Assembly (NCBI GenBank): GCA_032716605.1 | Contig: CM064512.1 | Span: 26,465,273-26,529,272, forward strand | DNA length: 64,000 nucleotides | Direction of reading: 5' to 3' | DNA from: Paralithodes platypus | Lineage: Eukaryota; Arthropoda; Malacostraca; Decapoda; Lithodidae | Shown: positions 53,492-63,854 of the stretch, piece by piece | Layout: the number at the start of each line of letters is the position of its first letter | Position numbering within the stretch: the stretch's first letter is position 1 | Made by a program: the position numbers and the translations under genes | Notes under the pieces: generated by a model | What the model saw: only the letters and a program-made list of their open reading frames with translations | Database searches by the model: none | Told to the model about the DNA's origin: nothing

Positions 53492-54145
53492 TTATTGGGG
53501 AAAGACGATGGGTGGGAAGCAGGACTTAGGCAGGCGCAATGACACAACCCCGGCGTCCCTCTCTAGCCAACGCTTCGTTAGCCCTACAATCTTGTTATAT
53601 AGGACTTGATTGGTGTCTAAGTCGAGGTGGACACCATCCTGGTCGAGGTCTCGGATGCTGAGTGTGATGGAAACAAAGCGGTGCTTCGTTTCTATTAACC
53701 GACACCTCAGGGCGCGGTTAACAGAATTTTTTATAGCCTGAAATTCCGCCGCTGAGAACCCTCGGACTCTCGTCCGGCTCTCAATTGCCACGATCTTGCA
53801 GCTTCCTCCGGACTCACGCTCCAGATCCAGCGCCACCTCTTTAATTGCGTCAGCTAACTCGCGGGGTACTGTACCGGGGCGTATATCATTGCCGCCTATA
53901 AACAAAAAGATCATATGCGGCCTAAACCGTACCACTTTCCCCCACTGGGGGGAGGCTTTCAGGGTGTCAACGGTTGCTCCCGGTACCCCGAAGTAGGTCA
54001 GCCGGAAAGTTCTTTCCCCCTCTGACGCCCGATACGACTCCGTACCTCCGTCAGCTGCCCTTAGCCTAGTTGCATAAGAATGCCCTACTATGGCTATTCG
54101 CTGAGGTACCGGCGCCTGAGGTACAGGGAGATAGCCAAGCCCCAC
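53492..54145 (-). CDS. SGNH/GDSL-type hydrolase encoded in the BEL/Pao 5' region
   Basis: 217 codons. All four SGNH blocks are in order. Block I is IVGHSYATRL with nucleophile Ser23 (GHS replacing GDS). Block II is FGVPGATVDTL with Gly56. Block III is LFIGGNDIRP with Asn86. Block V is DQDGVHLDLD with Asp170 and His173. Spacing and total length fit a minimal single-domain SGNH esterase/acyl-hydrolase. No signal peptide or membrane segment is evident. It begins about 95 bases inside the 5' LTR on the same strand as gag, so it belongs to the element rather than the host. SGNH domains are known in ORF1 of some CR1-type LINEs. I do not know them as a normal BEL/Pao part. Substrate and role are unknown. 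Confidence 0.85.
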   Translation of the reverse strand: MGLGYLPVPQAPVPQRIAIVGHSYATRLRAADGGTESYRASEGERTFRLTYFGVPGATVDTLKASPQWGKVVRFRPHMIFLFIGGNDIRPGTVPRELADAIKEVALDLERESGGSCKIVAIESRTRVRGFSAAEFQAIKNSVNRALRCRLIETKHRFVSITLSIRDLDQDGVHLDLDTNQVLYNKIVGLTKRWLERDAGVVSLRLPKSCFPPIVFPQ

Positions 54146-54221
54146 CCCTCCGGGGTCCTTGCTCCTGCATCCCTGCGCTAATCCCTTGCTGATTGCCTAA
54201 GAATCCCTTACTGGTAGCTAG

Positions 54222-54241
54222 TTCCCGGGTCTGGGCACCAA
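54222..54241 (-). other. BEL/Pao primer binding site candidate
   Basis: Immediately inside the 5' LTR the minus strand reads TTGGTGCCCAGACCCGGGAA. TGG followed by a GC-rich stretch is the form of a site that pairs with the 3' CCA end of a tRNA. The partner tRNA would end in CCCGGGTCTGGGCACCA. I did not identify which tRNA this is. Confidence 0.7.
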
Positions 54242-55035
54242 TGTGGTAAACTATCAATGGAAGTTAAATATTACTAAGCTATAATGAATCAAATAAAATC
54301 AATCTAAATAAAAACTACTCTATATCTAAATTGAATTCAATCTGAAACAAGCTAATTTATATCCAAAGGTCTCACATAATAAATGTATATAATTATAGGG
54401 TAAGGTTATAAGGGTTAATATTAGCCAGGAATTAACTCACCAATAGTTCCACGTGGCAATGAGGCAAGGGAGAACGTTTTACCCAATATGGCGGTGGACA
54501 ATGGGGAACGAGACTTCGGTCCCAAGACACGAGTCAAGTTAAAGAAAGAATAAATGATTACATGGGAATGGATATGAATAATATGCTTATCTATCAGTCA
54601 GTCATGATGTCGATGAGAGCGTCGTGATGGTGTAGTTGTGTGTATTGCTGTATGTGTATTGTGATTAGAGGCACAAAAGCACGATCAACTGAGGGCGGAA
54701 AATTAGATGTTAACTGGTTGGTGTTCGTGAAGGCTCTGGCGTACCTCAAAAGCACACCTTGCTGCCTTGGCAAACCGCCAGGAGCCCAAATTATCGTACC
54801 GCATTTAGGTTGCTCTATACGATAAATTATATTAATATATACGATAAATTCATATATACTACATAAGACCATGGCAATATTGCTTAATAGCATATTAGGC
54901 CTTTTATAACTTAACTTATTTACAATCTTATAATATACGATCTACTCGTCCTACGTCGTGCTGTAGGAGAGATCGTGACGTCACAGAGACATACAAGATC
55001 ACATAAGAGTCATATTCTATCGTATTTATACGATA
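54242..55035 (-). repeat. BEL/Pao 5' LTR (794 bp)
   Basis: Direct copy of the LTR at 43837-44628, two bases longer (CACATAAGAG versus CACAAAAG). Outside is GCTTC (55036-55040), the target duplication. The transcription start should lie in this LTR on the minus strand. A TATAAA occurs right at its outer edge inside the terminal palindrome, but probably too close to the edge to be the promoter. Confidence 0.93.
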
Positions 55036-55040
55036 GCTTC

Positions 55041-55455
55041 TGCGAAAGTGTACGCATGGGTTCACACACACACACACACACACACACACGGTAAAGTATT
55101 CGTTTTTCGATTTTCAATACTAAAGTTCAACACACTAAAGGTTAGACAGCCACCATTCATTGATCATTAAATCTGAACAAATCACCGGCTTCACCAGACA
55201 ATTTGCATAGAAATTGTGGAGAACAAAAAAATATATGTAGAGGTGTACGCATGGGTTTACACACACAGACACACACACACACACACACACGCACACACAT
55301 ACACACACACACACAAGGTAAAGTATTTGTTTTTAGATTTACAATACTAAAGTTCAATAATAAAGGTTAGCCAGCCACCATTCATTGATCATTAAATCTG
55401 AACAAATCACCAGCTGCACCAGACAATTTGCATAAGATAAATTGTGGAGAAACAC
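55041..55455. repeat. Two tandem units of about 192 bp with (CA)n
   Basis: GTGTACGCATGGGTT at 55049 and 55241 begin two units that each hold a CA microsatellite, GGTAAAGTATT(C/T)GTTTTT, CCAGCCACCATTCATTGATC-like text and CAGACAATTTGCATA. The BEL element inserted at the edge of this array. Confidence 0.88.
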
Positions 55456-55815
55456 AACATTATATGTAAAGGGACAATTAAATTACTAGGCTAATTTAAT
55501 GCAGTGTTACACGACCGCAATTTGTTGGCAATTTTCGATGAGCAACATTTTATCATACTATTTTGACTTCCTTTTGCACTGGGATCTGAAACTAGATCGA
55601 ATGTAGATTATGTTAGGTAGGTAATTCTTATGAAACTTGAATTTAATATTTGTCAGACTACAATTGCTCCAAAACATTACGGAATAACAGCTCTGACACT
55701 CTTAAGTTAATTTACCATTGCCAGACAAGGTTAATAGTATAGTTACGCTCAAACCTGTTCCATCCAACTACTGTAGGCCTAATATACTTTCTAATTTTGT
55801 TCTATCTCTAAAATT

Positions 55816-55846
<31 letters not shown>

Positions 55847-55895
55847 CACAATAAAAACAATGATAATAGTTCACAGGTACAAAGCAATATGAGTT
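55456..55895. other. No recognisable gene
   Basis: AT-rich DNA with a (TA)n run at 55817-55841. Confidence 0.5.
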
Positions 55896-56775
55896 TTTTC
55901 TCTGTGAGTGAGGAAGACAAAAGGCAGAACTGCCTGTGACAAGTGCCTCTCCCAGAGATGAAAGATTGACAGGGCCATCATCAAGGAACGTTCAAGCCAA
56001 AATGCCCGGACACACAGAGTATGAAGCAATTTAAGTCATAGGTGGAGGGAAAGACTGATTCTGGGAGATAGTTCCAGAGCTCAGCTGTTGAATAGAAGAA
56101 AAACTGAGAGTAACTTTACACCCTTGGGTTGGAGAGTTGCACAGAGTAGGGGTGGGATTGTGTTGCAAGATGGGTACCACGTACCCTACGTAGAGGAGGT
56201 GGTAGACACTGGGAGAGCTCTCAGGAGCACTGATTATTGTAGTAGCGAAAGAATAGCGAGAGAGATGCAACATTACAGCGTAGAGAGAGCCTTTGCAGAG
56301 AGTTGGTAAGTGGATGGGAATTAATGATACGAAAGGCCTTCCTTTCTACTTTGTCTAGGAGTGCGGTGTGAGAGGATCCTCCCCACCCATGTGAACAATA
56401 CTCAATACAAGGACGCACTGTGCCCCTGTACAAAGCAAGAAACTGCGCAGGGGTAAAGAACCTCTTGAGGCGGTTGAGCACACCCAGCTTCTGGGAGGCT
56501 GCCTTAGCGAGACTGGTAATATGGTCCTTCGAAGTGAGAGCAGAAGAAAAAGAGACACCAAGAATATTGAGAGAAGATGAAGGATTGATTTGTGTATTGT
56601 TGAAGAATAAGGGATAGTCCTCTGGGAGGGATAGATAGATGGAGAAATTGGATTTTGGAAGCATTAAAAGCAACAATTAAGGTTTTCTCTGCCCCAATTT
56701 GAAATAGTAGTTAGATCAGAAGATAAGTGTTATATGGCCTCATTTCGTTTGTCTTTGAGGGATTGCTGACTTACA
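55896..56775 (-). mobile_element. LINE-A copy 7, 5'-truncated
   Basis: Minus-strand reading covers the last RT blocks and C-terminal domain: [60 protein letters not shown]. Frameshifts follow near 56220. The conserved 3' tail (AAGGCAGAACTGCCTGTGAC on plus) ends it at 55900. It is truncated near 56775 (5' side). Confidence 0.87.
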
Positions 56776-56959
56776 GTGTGTTGGCTTAATAATCCAGAAG
56801 GGTTGATAGCCTCTGAAGTTCTATTTTAACTAACTAAGCGTACTGGGCGTACTGCTAGTAATAACACAATGTAAACAACGCGACTGTGATACTATTGTAA
56901 TAAAGTAAGACAACAATGTGGACATGTGTTTGTGTGTGTCTGTGTGCATGCGGAAAATG

Positions 56960-56962
56960 TAT

Positions 56963-57017
<55 letters not shown>

Positions 57018-57072
57018 GTATATATATATATATATATAATTATATATACAGTATATATATATATATATATAT
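56960..57072. repeat. (TA)n microsatellite cluster
   Basis: A long (AT)n from about 56968 to 57014, then TACCGTA, further TA runs with ACAGT, ending at 57072. Confidence 0.95.
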
Positions 57073-57359
57073 ACTACTTAGGTTGTAATTACTTATATAT
57101 TTGCAATCAGGGCTGGAGCTCCCATCAAGTGATGATTGGCTATGTATGATTATATAAACTAAATAAGGTTAAGTTTCGCTGGATTAGAGTTTAATAAGTT
57201 TGATATTGATAACTTAGCCTATTTTGGTCTAATGCCGTAGTGATGGTGGTCGATTAGGAGTGTTGCCTTTTAGTTGTTGGTCGTTCTGGTCAAATCCTTA
57301 ATGGATTGTGGCCACCTTGAACAGCTTCCTGGAGATAAATATTAAGAACTGATAGTGAT

Positions 57360-57745
57360 GAACAAAACTAACTCAACACAGGGATCATTATTGAGAACTG
57401 TAGATAATATATGATAGTGATGATCAAAGGCAACTCAACACAGGGATCAATATTGAAAACTGTGGATAATGATAGTGGTGAACAAAGGCAACTCAACACA
57501 GGGATCAATATTGAGAACTGTAGATAATATATGATAGTGATGATCAAAGGCAACTCAACACTGGGATCAATATTGAGAACTGTGGATAATGATAGTGGTG
57601 AACAAAGCCAACTCAACACAGGGATCAATATTGAGAACTGTGGATAATGATAGTGGTGAACAAAGCCAACTCAACACAGGGATCAATATTGAGAACTGTG
57701 GATAATGATAGTGGTGAACAAAGTCAACTCAACACAGATATCATT
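57360..57745. repeat. Tandem repeat with alternating 62- and 58-bp units
   Basis: CTCAACACAGGGATCA-type anchors occur at 57372, 57434, 57492, 57554, 57612, 57670 and 57728. Spacing is 62, 58, 62, 58, 58, 58. The longer units carry TAATATATGATAGTGATGAT and the shorter ones TAATGATAGTGGTGAA, so a 120-bp dimer was amplified before the later single units. Confidence 0.93.
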
Positions 57746-57879
57746 CCCGAGTAGACTGTACTTGACCCGGCAAGTGCTGAAACACTAATAAGAGTTTTAC
57801 CGCTGCTCTGCGGAACCCCTTATATAATCCCGTTTTTTGAACGCGTACCAAAACCGCGGTCTTACAGCCAGGCGGCTAC

Positions 57880-58595
57880 AAATTGGTGCGAGTGTAGTAC
57901 GACTTGGCACCTCTCGATACCACCACCCAACACGCTCGGCCTGCACACAGGCATGCGGTACACACGCACGCGCGTACACACGCATTGGAGCCTACACCAC
58001 CCTCACGCTCTCGCCCTGATGACACAACCAGCCCTCCTTCTGGTGGTGTCAGCGGCCGTGGAAGGCAGAGAGTGGCTGCCAAAGACCCTAGCTACCATTA
58101 CTACGGCACGAATATGTCCGAGGACGAGGAACCTGCACGTAAAGCACGTAAAACACGTGCAAGCAAGGGCAGTGCACAGAGTCATTGTCTTTCTGGGACA
58201 CTGCCACCACCACCCAGGCAACTGCTACCACCACCACTGCCACCACTACCACCGACGCAGGAGGCCGCCCTTGGGCTGCAGGACCTGCAGGGGCCATTGG
58301 GAAGACAGAGAAGGGCATTGGTAAAAAACTTTTACCTCTGCCACTACCACCTTGCCACCACCACCACCAGCCGCCCTTGCCGCCCCTGCCGGCCCTTCTG
58401 TCCCGGCCCCTGGCCCTGCCAAAGGGAAGAAAGGGACGAAGGGCAAGACGACAACGGCGACAGGGACAACAATAATTGCACATACAGCTGGCTGACCTTG
58501 GCTTGCCAGCGACTCGCGGCTCACAGACACAACTTCCCTCCCTCCCACCCACCAACCACACCTCTCCCATAACCTCCGTTCCCGCCTGTAAACTC
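57880..58595 (+). other. GC-rich island with Pro/Ala/Thr/Lys-rich frames
   Basis: A sharp rise in GC content in AT-rich surroundings. The frame 57904-58572 contains MSEDEEPARKARKTRASKGS and then Pro/Leu-rich text. In the neighbouring frames PWAAGPAGAIGKTEKGIGKK and GPAKGKKGTKGKTTTATGTT are more even, which suggests frameshifts in a former Ala/Thr/Lys-rich protein. CCACCA repeats allow long frames on both strands. The left flank (GGCACCTCTCGATACCACCA) resembles a part of the downstream tandem unit, so the island may be inserted in, or part of, that array. Confidence 0.35.
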
Positions 58596-59260
58596 TCTCA
58601 TAATTTGCTTATATGTCGCATATTTGGTTTATATGCGGCATATTCCTTGGTATATGGGTGGCCTACATACGTACACGTACTTTATATATATACAGCATGA
58701 CAGTGCTGAAAATACGATATATACGTGATATTACAGCCAACAGACCCTGTACAACTTGGCAACTCTCGATACCACCCCGCACTCACTCAAGCGGTACACA
58801 AGCACTTGTCTCCCGCATAAACTCTCTCACCTCAGTTCCCGCCTCTAAACTCTCTCATAATTCGCTTATATGTCGCATATTTGGTCTATATGCGGCATAT
58901 TCCTTGGTATATGGGTAGCCTACATACGTACACATACTTTATATATAGCATGACAGTGCTGAAAATACGATATATACGTGATATTACAGCCAACAGACCC
59001 TGTACAACTTGGCAACTCTCGATACCACCCCGCCACACGCTAAACCCGCACTCACTCAAGCGGTACACAAGCACTTGTCTCCCGCATAAACTCTCTCACC
59101 TCAGTTCCCCCTCTAAGCTCTCTCATAATTTGCTTATATATCGCATATTTGGTCTACTGTATATGCGGCATATTCCTTGGTATGTGGGTGGCCTACATAT
59201 GTACACATACCTACACATACTCCACATAGCATAGAAGTGATGAAAATAGGATAAATACGC
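58590..59260. repeat. Tandem repeat, about 260-bp unit, about 2.5 copies
   Basis: AACTCTCTCATAATTTGCTT begins units near 58590, 58849 and 59118. Each contains CGCATATTTGG, TATGCGGCATATTCCTTGGT, GTGCTGAAAATACGATATAT and CTTGGCAACTCTCGATACC. Short indels distinguish them. Confidence 0.9.
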
Positions 59261-59655
59261 GACATTACGCCCTAACCCTCCGTCTCCTCTCTCTCATACT
59301 ACACCCTGGGTTCGCGAATATTCACCCGGGAAATCTGGCCGCGCGATGCCATTCGCTCCACTTTCTTCAACTACGGACCGCCCCCCCCCCCCCCCATACA
59401 TTTGTTGTGGAGTCCAATATATATGGCTCGATGCGCGCGAACATTCCCTTCACGTTGATGTACTTTTCATCGATATTTGCAAGGGTCGCCCAAATCGTCA
59501 TACCTCCGCACAGGGGTGCCTGTATACTATAGGGGGTACGCAGCGGAGAGGTTAAGGGGTGGTTCTATCTCCATCAAGCTTAAATAAGTACCCACAAGAA
59601 TCGTTTTGAATTAAATTAGAAAAATGGCTCAGCCGAATCATGTTCCTCCCAAACT
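59261..59655. other. No recognisable gene
   Basis: Includes a C-run at 59381-59394. A 69-codon frame at 59346-59555 spans it and has no domain. Confidence 0.4.
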
Positions 59656-59860
59656 GCAGGTTTGATATCGCTCACCAGGAAAAAATTACTCCTATGTGGC
59701 ACGAACAAATTAGAATTGATAGATAATTTGGGCGAAAGGTCTTATAATAGCCAAACTTATGGAACAAACATTTTGTAATTTCAAAACTAGTGAGGTTAAG
59801 CATGAAGGAGAAGGGGGTCAAGAAAAAAACATCTATTTAAGTGAAAATATATTGTACCCT
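59656..59860 (+). repeat. Dispersed repeat family X, copy 7
   Basis: GATATCGCTCACCAGGAAAA, TTGGGCGAAAGGTCTTATAA, AAAACTAGTGAGGTTAAGCA and AGAAGGGGGTCAAG follow the module order of the other copies. Confidence 0.65.
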
Positions 59861-60179
59861 TAAACTGTATGAGAGAACGAAGTACAGAACCGCACACATA
59901 AGAAACATGAGCATACAATCAACGCAATTCTAAATTATGGTGCTATATGGCATGCAATGCTTTACTATTTCATACTATACTGCTCTTATGCTAGTTCAAA
60001 GATTGGATATGGTAGAGATATTTAATTAACCTCCTCCGACATCTTAAATTAACTTACTTACGGGTTGGCAGAGCGCCCAGTATTTCCTCCACAACACTCT
60101 GTTTTACACTGAGGGACCGGTAGAAGTCGGAGGAATTTGGAGATGCCACCAACCGACAGATTCTGATCTAACTTACCTA

Positions 60180-60329
60180 ACTTACTGAGCTCCATATGAT
60201 GCGAGTTCGCGTCATAAACTTATTATTGAGCTGTTTCACTAAGTTCATATGATGCGATCGCGTTATATGATACTCTTTGGCGGTACAGCCATATGACGCG
60301 ATCGCGACATAGATGACGGAGAGGGTTAA
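60180..60329 (-). mobile_element. TTAA-type MITE end with CATATGACGCGATCGCG motifs
   Basis: On the minus strand it starts TTAACCCTCTCCGTCATC, then has two or three versions of GCGATCGCGTCATATG. This resembles the end of the MITE at 12757-13082 (TTAACCCTCAACTCGCGG with CGTCATATGACGGG). Its other end was not found. Confidence 0.5.
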
Positions 60330-60727
60330 ACTGTTAAAAATCCTGGGCCCATTTTGCCCAATCTTGAATTCTTTAGTGCAATTAAGTGTTGTATCAATTG
60401 TCCCAGATAGGAACACTACAGTGTACCCAAACAGTGTCAACTCTTTCAGTGCGGTGGTGCTCTTCTCTATGTAATTATAGTTATCTTAAAAGCATTATTA
60501 TTTATCAGATTAAGCATGATATGGGGGAGGATAATTTGATATAAAACAGTTAATACCCTTTTTCTTAATCCAAGAGGTTATTTCTAACTGTATACAATAA
60601 TTTTGACAAGTATGCAACTAAACTTATGCCATCATAATGAAGGAGTTGTCTCCTTTAATACTATGGTGCATTTTAATTTCGTACTGGCTACCAATAAGCT
60701 TTTCGTCTTTACTTGCTATGTGTAAGT

Positions 60728-60786
60728 AGGAGACAAAACGCAAAGCGGCTTCGGGTGAGTGCCCCTTCCAATTAAAATACCGTTAG
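60728..60786 (-). mobile_element. LINE-A 3' tail only (copy 8)
   Basis: GAGACAAAACGCAAAGCGGC, GGTGAGTGCCCCTTCCAATT on plus matches a diverged LINE-A 3' end, as at 33608-33672. Confidence 0.5.
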
Positions 60787-60794
60787 ATCGCAAT

Positions 60795-62545
60795 ATTGAA
60801 GGTTCGTTTGAGTCAACATGGTACTTTCTCTATCGGCTTCATCAACATTCGCGTCCTTTCATCAAACTTTCCTTCTGTTCAACACTACCTGTCCTCCAAC
60901 AAACCTAATCTTCTTTTCCTCACCTACAGTAGATTCAGGTATCTGAGGCTACTGACAGCAACTCCTTCTTTGTCTTCCACTTTCTCTATCTTAGTTTCCA
61001 AGCTAAAAGTGGAAGTTATGTATATGTGAACAACAAGTTCACTGCAAGGCTTGGTATTAATACACAAATGTTGGTATTGTGGAAACAAATAGTGTTCTTG
61101 TGTACTGTAGTGTTAAGGAAATTAAATGTTTATGAGAGGTAGATAGAATGTTCTCAATGTAGGTGTGGCACTAAGATAAACAGTAAGCTAGGCCAGGATA
61201 ATGAACTTAGCAGTTTCAGAACTCTTTATCACAAACGCATAGGATCCTTGAGGGTATTCCTCTGTTCGATTGAGGCCTATAATATTCTGTCCATGACGTT
61301 CATGCACGATAACCAGGACATTCTGGGGTAAAAATAACTCAAATACAAATTTGACTTCCATAGGTCATTCTTGCGCTAGACATATCGAAATCCTTCGATA
61401 GAGTCTGGCACAAATCTCTAATTTCTAAATTATCCTCTTTGATTTCTATCCCTCCATATGTGCCTTTATCTCTAATTTCCTTTCCGGCAATTCCATAGCT
61501 GCAGTTGTGGATGGCCATCATTCACTTCCTCATCCTATCAACTCCGGTGTTCCTCAGGGTTCTGTCCTATCTCCATTTATCTTTCTAATATTCATATGAA
61601 ATCTTCTCAACTGTACCTCCATTCATATGCAGACGACTTTACCTTACACTATTCATCTAGAACGCCCCAGCAAGCAATCCTACAAATATAATGCAGCCAC
61701 AATTATCTTCTGATCCAACTACCATTTCCAATTGGGGCAGATAAGACTTTGTTGCCGTTAATGCTTCCAAAACACAATTTCTCCATCTATCTACCCGCCG
61801 GGAACTCCCAGAGGAACTCCCTTATATTTCAACAATACAAAAATCAAACTTCCATCTTCTCTCAGTATTCTTGGTGTCTCTTTTTCTTCGGATCTCTCTT
61901 GGAAGGACCATATTACCGCTCTTGTTTAAACAGCCTCCCAGAAGCTGGGTGTGCTCAACCGCCTCAAGGGGTTCTTTACCACTGCACAGATTCTTGCTCT
62001 GTACAGGGACACAGTGCGTCCTTGTATTTATTATTGTTTACATGTGCGGGGAGGATCCTCTCACACAGCAATTCTAGATAAAGTAGAAAAGAAAGCCTTT
62101 CATATCATTAACTCTTGTCCACTCACCGACTCTGCAATATCTCTCTCTATGCTGCAATGTTGCATCTCTCTCACTATTTTATCGCTACTACATACATCAG
62201 TGTTCTTCTGAGCTTTCTCAGTATATACCACCTCCTCTACGTAGTGTACGTTGTATCCGTCTTGCAACACAATCTCACCCCTACTCTGTGCAACTCTCCA
62301 ACCCAAGAGTAAAACGATACTCCCAACCTTTCTTCTATTCCACACCTGAGCTCTGGAACTCTCTTCCTGAAGCCATCTTTCCCTCATCCTATGATTTAAA
62401 TTGCTTTAAACTCCGTGTTTCCAGACATATTTGCTCGAACATTCCTTAAATTTGGCCTTGTCACTCTTTCAACTCTGGGGGAGGAACTCGTCACAAGCAG
62501 TTTTGCCTTTTGTCTCCATTATCCACATTAAAAAATATATGCGGA
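60795..62545 (+). mobile_element. LINE-A copy 9, degenerate, with internal deletion and insertion
   Basis: 60820-61045 matches the start of the endonuclease (FINIRVLSSNFPSVQHYLSS, NLLFLT). An unrelated stretch of about 300 bp follows (61046-61350). Then RT resumes at LDISKSFDRVWH-like text near 61375, with [11 protein letters not shown] and YADDFTL motifs near 61540-61640. The C-terminal domain (LNRLKGFFTTAQILALYRDT) and 3' tail follow, to about 62545. Many frameshifts make it inactive. Confidence 0.87.
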
Positions 62546-62878
62546 AATGAAAAATATGAGAGATCATCAAGATTTATCAGCATTTGTACACAATTAAGCT
62601 TTATAGTATCTGAGTGTCTATGAATAATACTAATTAGGTAAATCCAGTGTTTGTGTAAATGTCATCCTCTAAAAGTAAAAGTGGTCTATTTGGGTGACTT
62701 TATTTATCTCTTGTGCCCTTCTACCTTATAATCTTCCACATTAGGCTTTGTTAAGCATCAAACGGGGTGCACTATATAATGCAAACTGTAATACCTCTTA
62801 TATAAAAGGATCATCAATATGTACAGTAAAATCTACAGCATATGCTCAATTGTAGAACAAGTTACGATCAGAGCCAGT
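62546..62878. other. No recognisable gene
   Basis: AT-rich spacer between two inverted LINE-A copies. Confidence 0.5.
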
Positions 62879-63440
62879 CTCGTTTTTTTGTTTTTTTTGT
62901 TTTTTTCTATGTGATTGAGGGAGGAAAAAGGCATACCTGCCTATAGCGAGTGCCTCCCCCATAGTTGAAAGAGTGACAGGGCCAAAATCAAGGGGCGTTC
63001 GAGCCAAAATGCCTGGATACACGGAGTTTGAAGCAATTTAAGTCATAGGAAGAGGGAAAGACTGATTCTGGGAGAGAGTTCCAGAGCTCAGCTGTTGAGT
63101 AGAAGAAAGTTTGAGAGTAACGTTGCACTCTTGGGTTGGAGAGTTGCACAGAGTAGGGATGGGATTGAGTTGGAAGACGGGTACTACGTGTCCTACGTAA
63201 AGGAGGTGGTATGCACTGGGATAGCTCTGAGGAACACTGATTATTATAGTAGCGATAGAATAGAGAGAGAGATGCAACATTGCGGCGGAGAGAGAGGGAT
63301 TGCAGAGAGTTGGTGAGTGGACGGGAGTTAATGATACGAAAGGCCTTCCTTTCAACTTTGTCTAGGAGAGCGGTGTGAGAGGAACCTCCCCACACATGTG
63401 AACAATACTCAATACAAGGGCGCACTATGCCGCTGTACAG
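62879..63440 (-). mobile_element. LINE-A copy 10, short and young
   Basis: Minus-strand 145-codon open frame (63425-62988) covers [20 protein letters not shown] through SRHFGSNAP without a stop. The 3' tail ends in an A-rich tract (T-rich at 62882-62905 on plus). It is very close to the 3' end of the copy at 46693-50014. It is truncated at about 63440. Confidence 0.9.
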
Positions 63441-63566
63441 ATATAATATAATTAATTAATTTAGCACCCAACACCAAACATCTCTCATTAAATTGTACAT
63501 GAACTAATTCAGGAATATTTCTATATTTGAGGTTTAAATTATGTTCACTTCTTTTGGTGCCTGGAC

Positions 63567-63569
<3 letters not shown>

Positions 63570-63612
<43 letters not shown>
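63570..63612. repeat. (AC)n microsatellite
   Basis: About 20 AC units. Confidence 0.97.
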
Positions 63613-63616
<4 letters not shown>

Positions 63617-63854
63617 GACATTTCTTGTATTTCCTGAGGACTTGTATCCCTAAGTAATGTTTTGTAATTTTCATTGTATGCTGGTTGTCATTGAGATATT
63701 GTCTTCAGCTTTTGAATACTGTCTATAAATAACCAATTGTCAATCAAACAGCCACTTATCCATGATTAAAGGATCTCGTTTCGTGATAGTTGTTTTATGG
63801 CGTTATCGAACGATAACATATATCTGATCACATGTTAACTTAATGAGTAGATTT

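Larger units (their letters stand above)
43837..55035 (-). mobile_element. BEL/Pao LTR retrotransposon, young, with a LINE inserted
   Basis: A minus-strand element of 11.2 kb, about 7.9 kb without the nested LINE. The LTRs (43837-44628 and 54242-55035) differ at about three places. GCTTC flanks both outer ends (43832-43836 and 55036-55040), a 5-bp target duplication as usual for BEL/Pao. The order from the 5' LTR is: primer site, SGNH hydrolase frame, gag, protease, RT, RNaseH (split by the LINE), integrase, polypurine tract. Apart from the LINE, no internal stop was noticed in the long frame. The high LTR identity indicates recent insertion. Confidence 0.93.
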
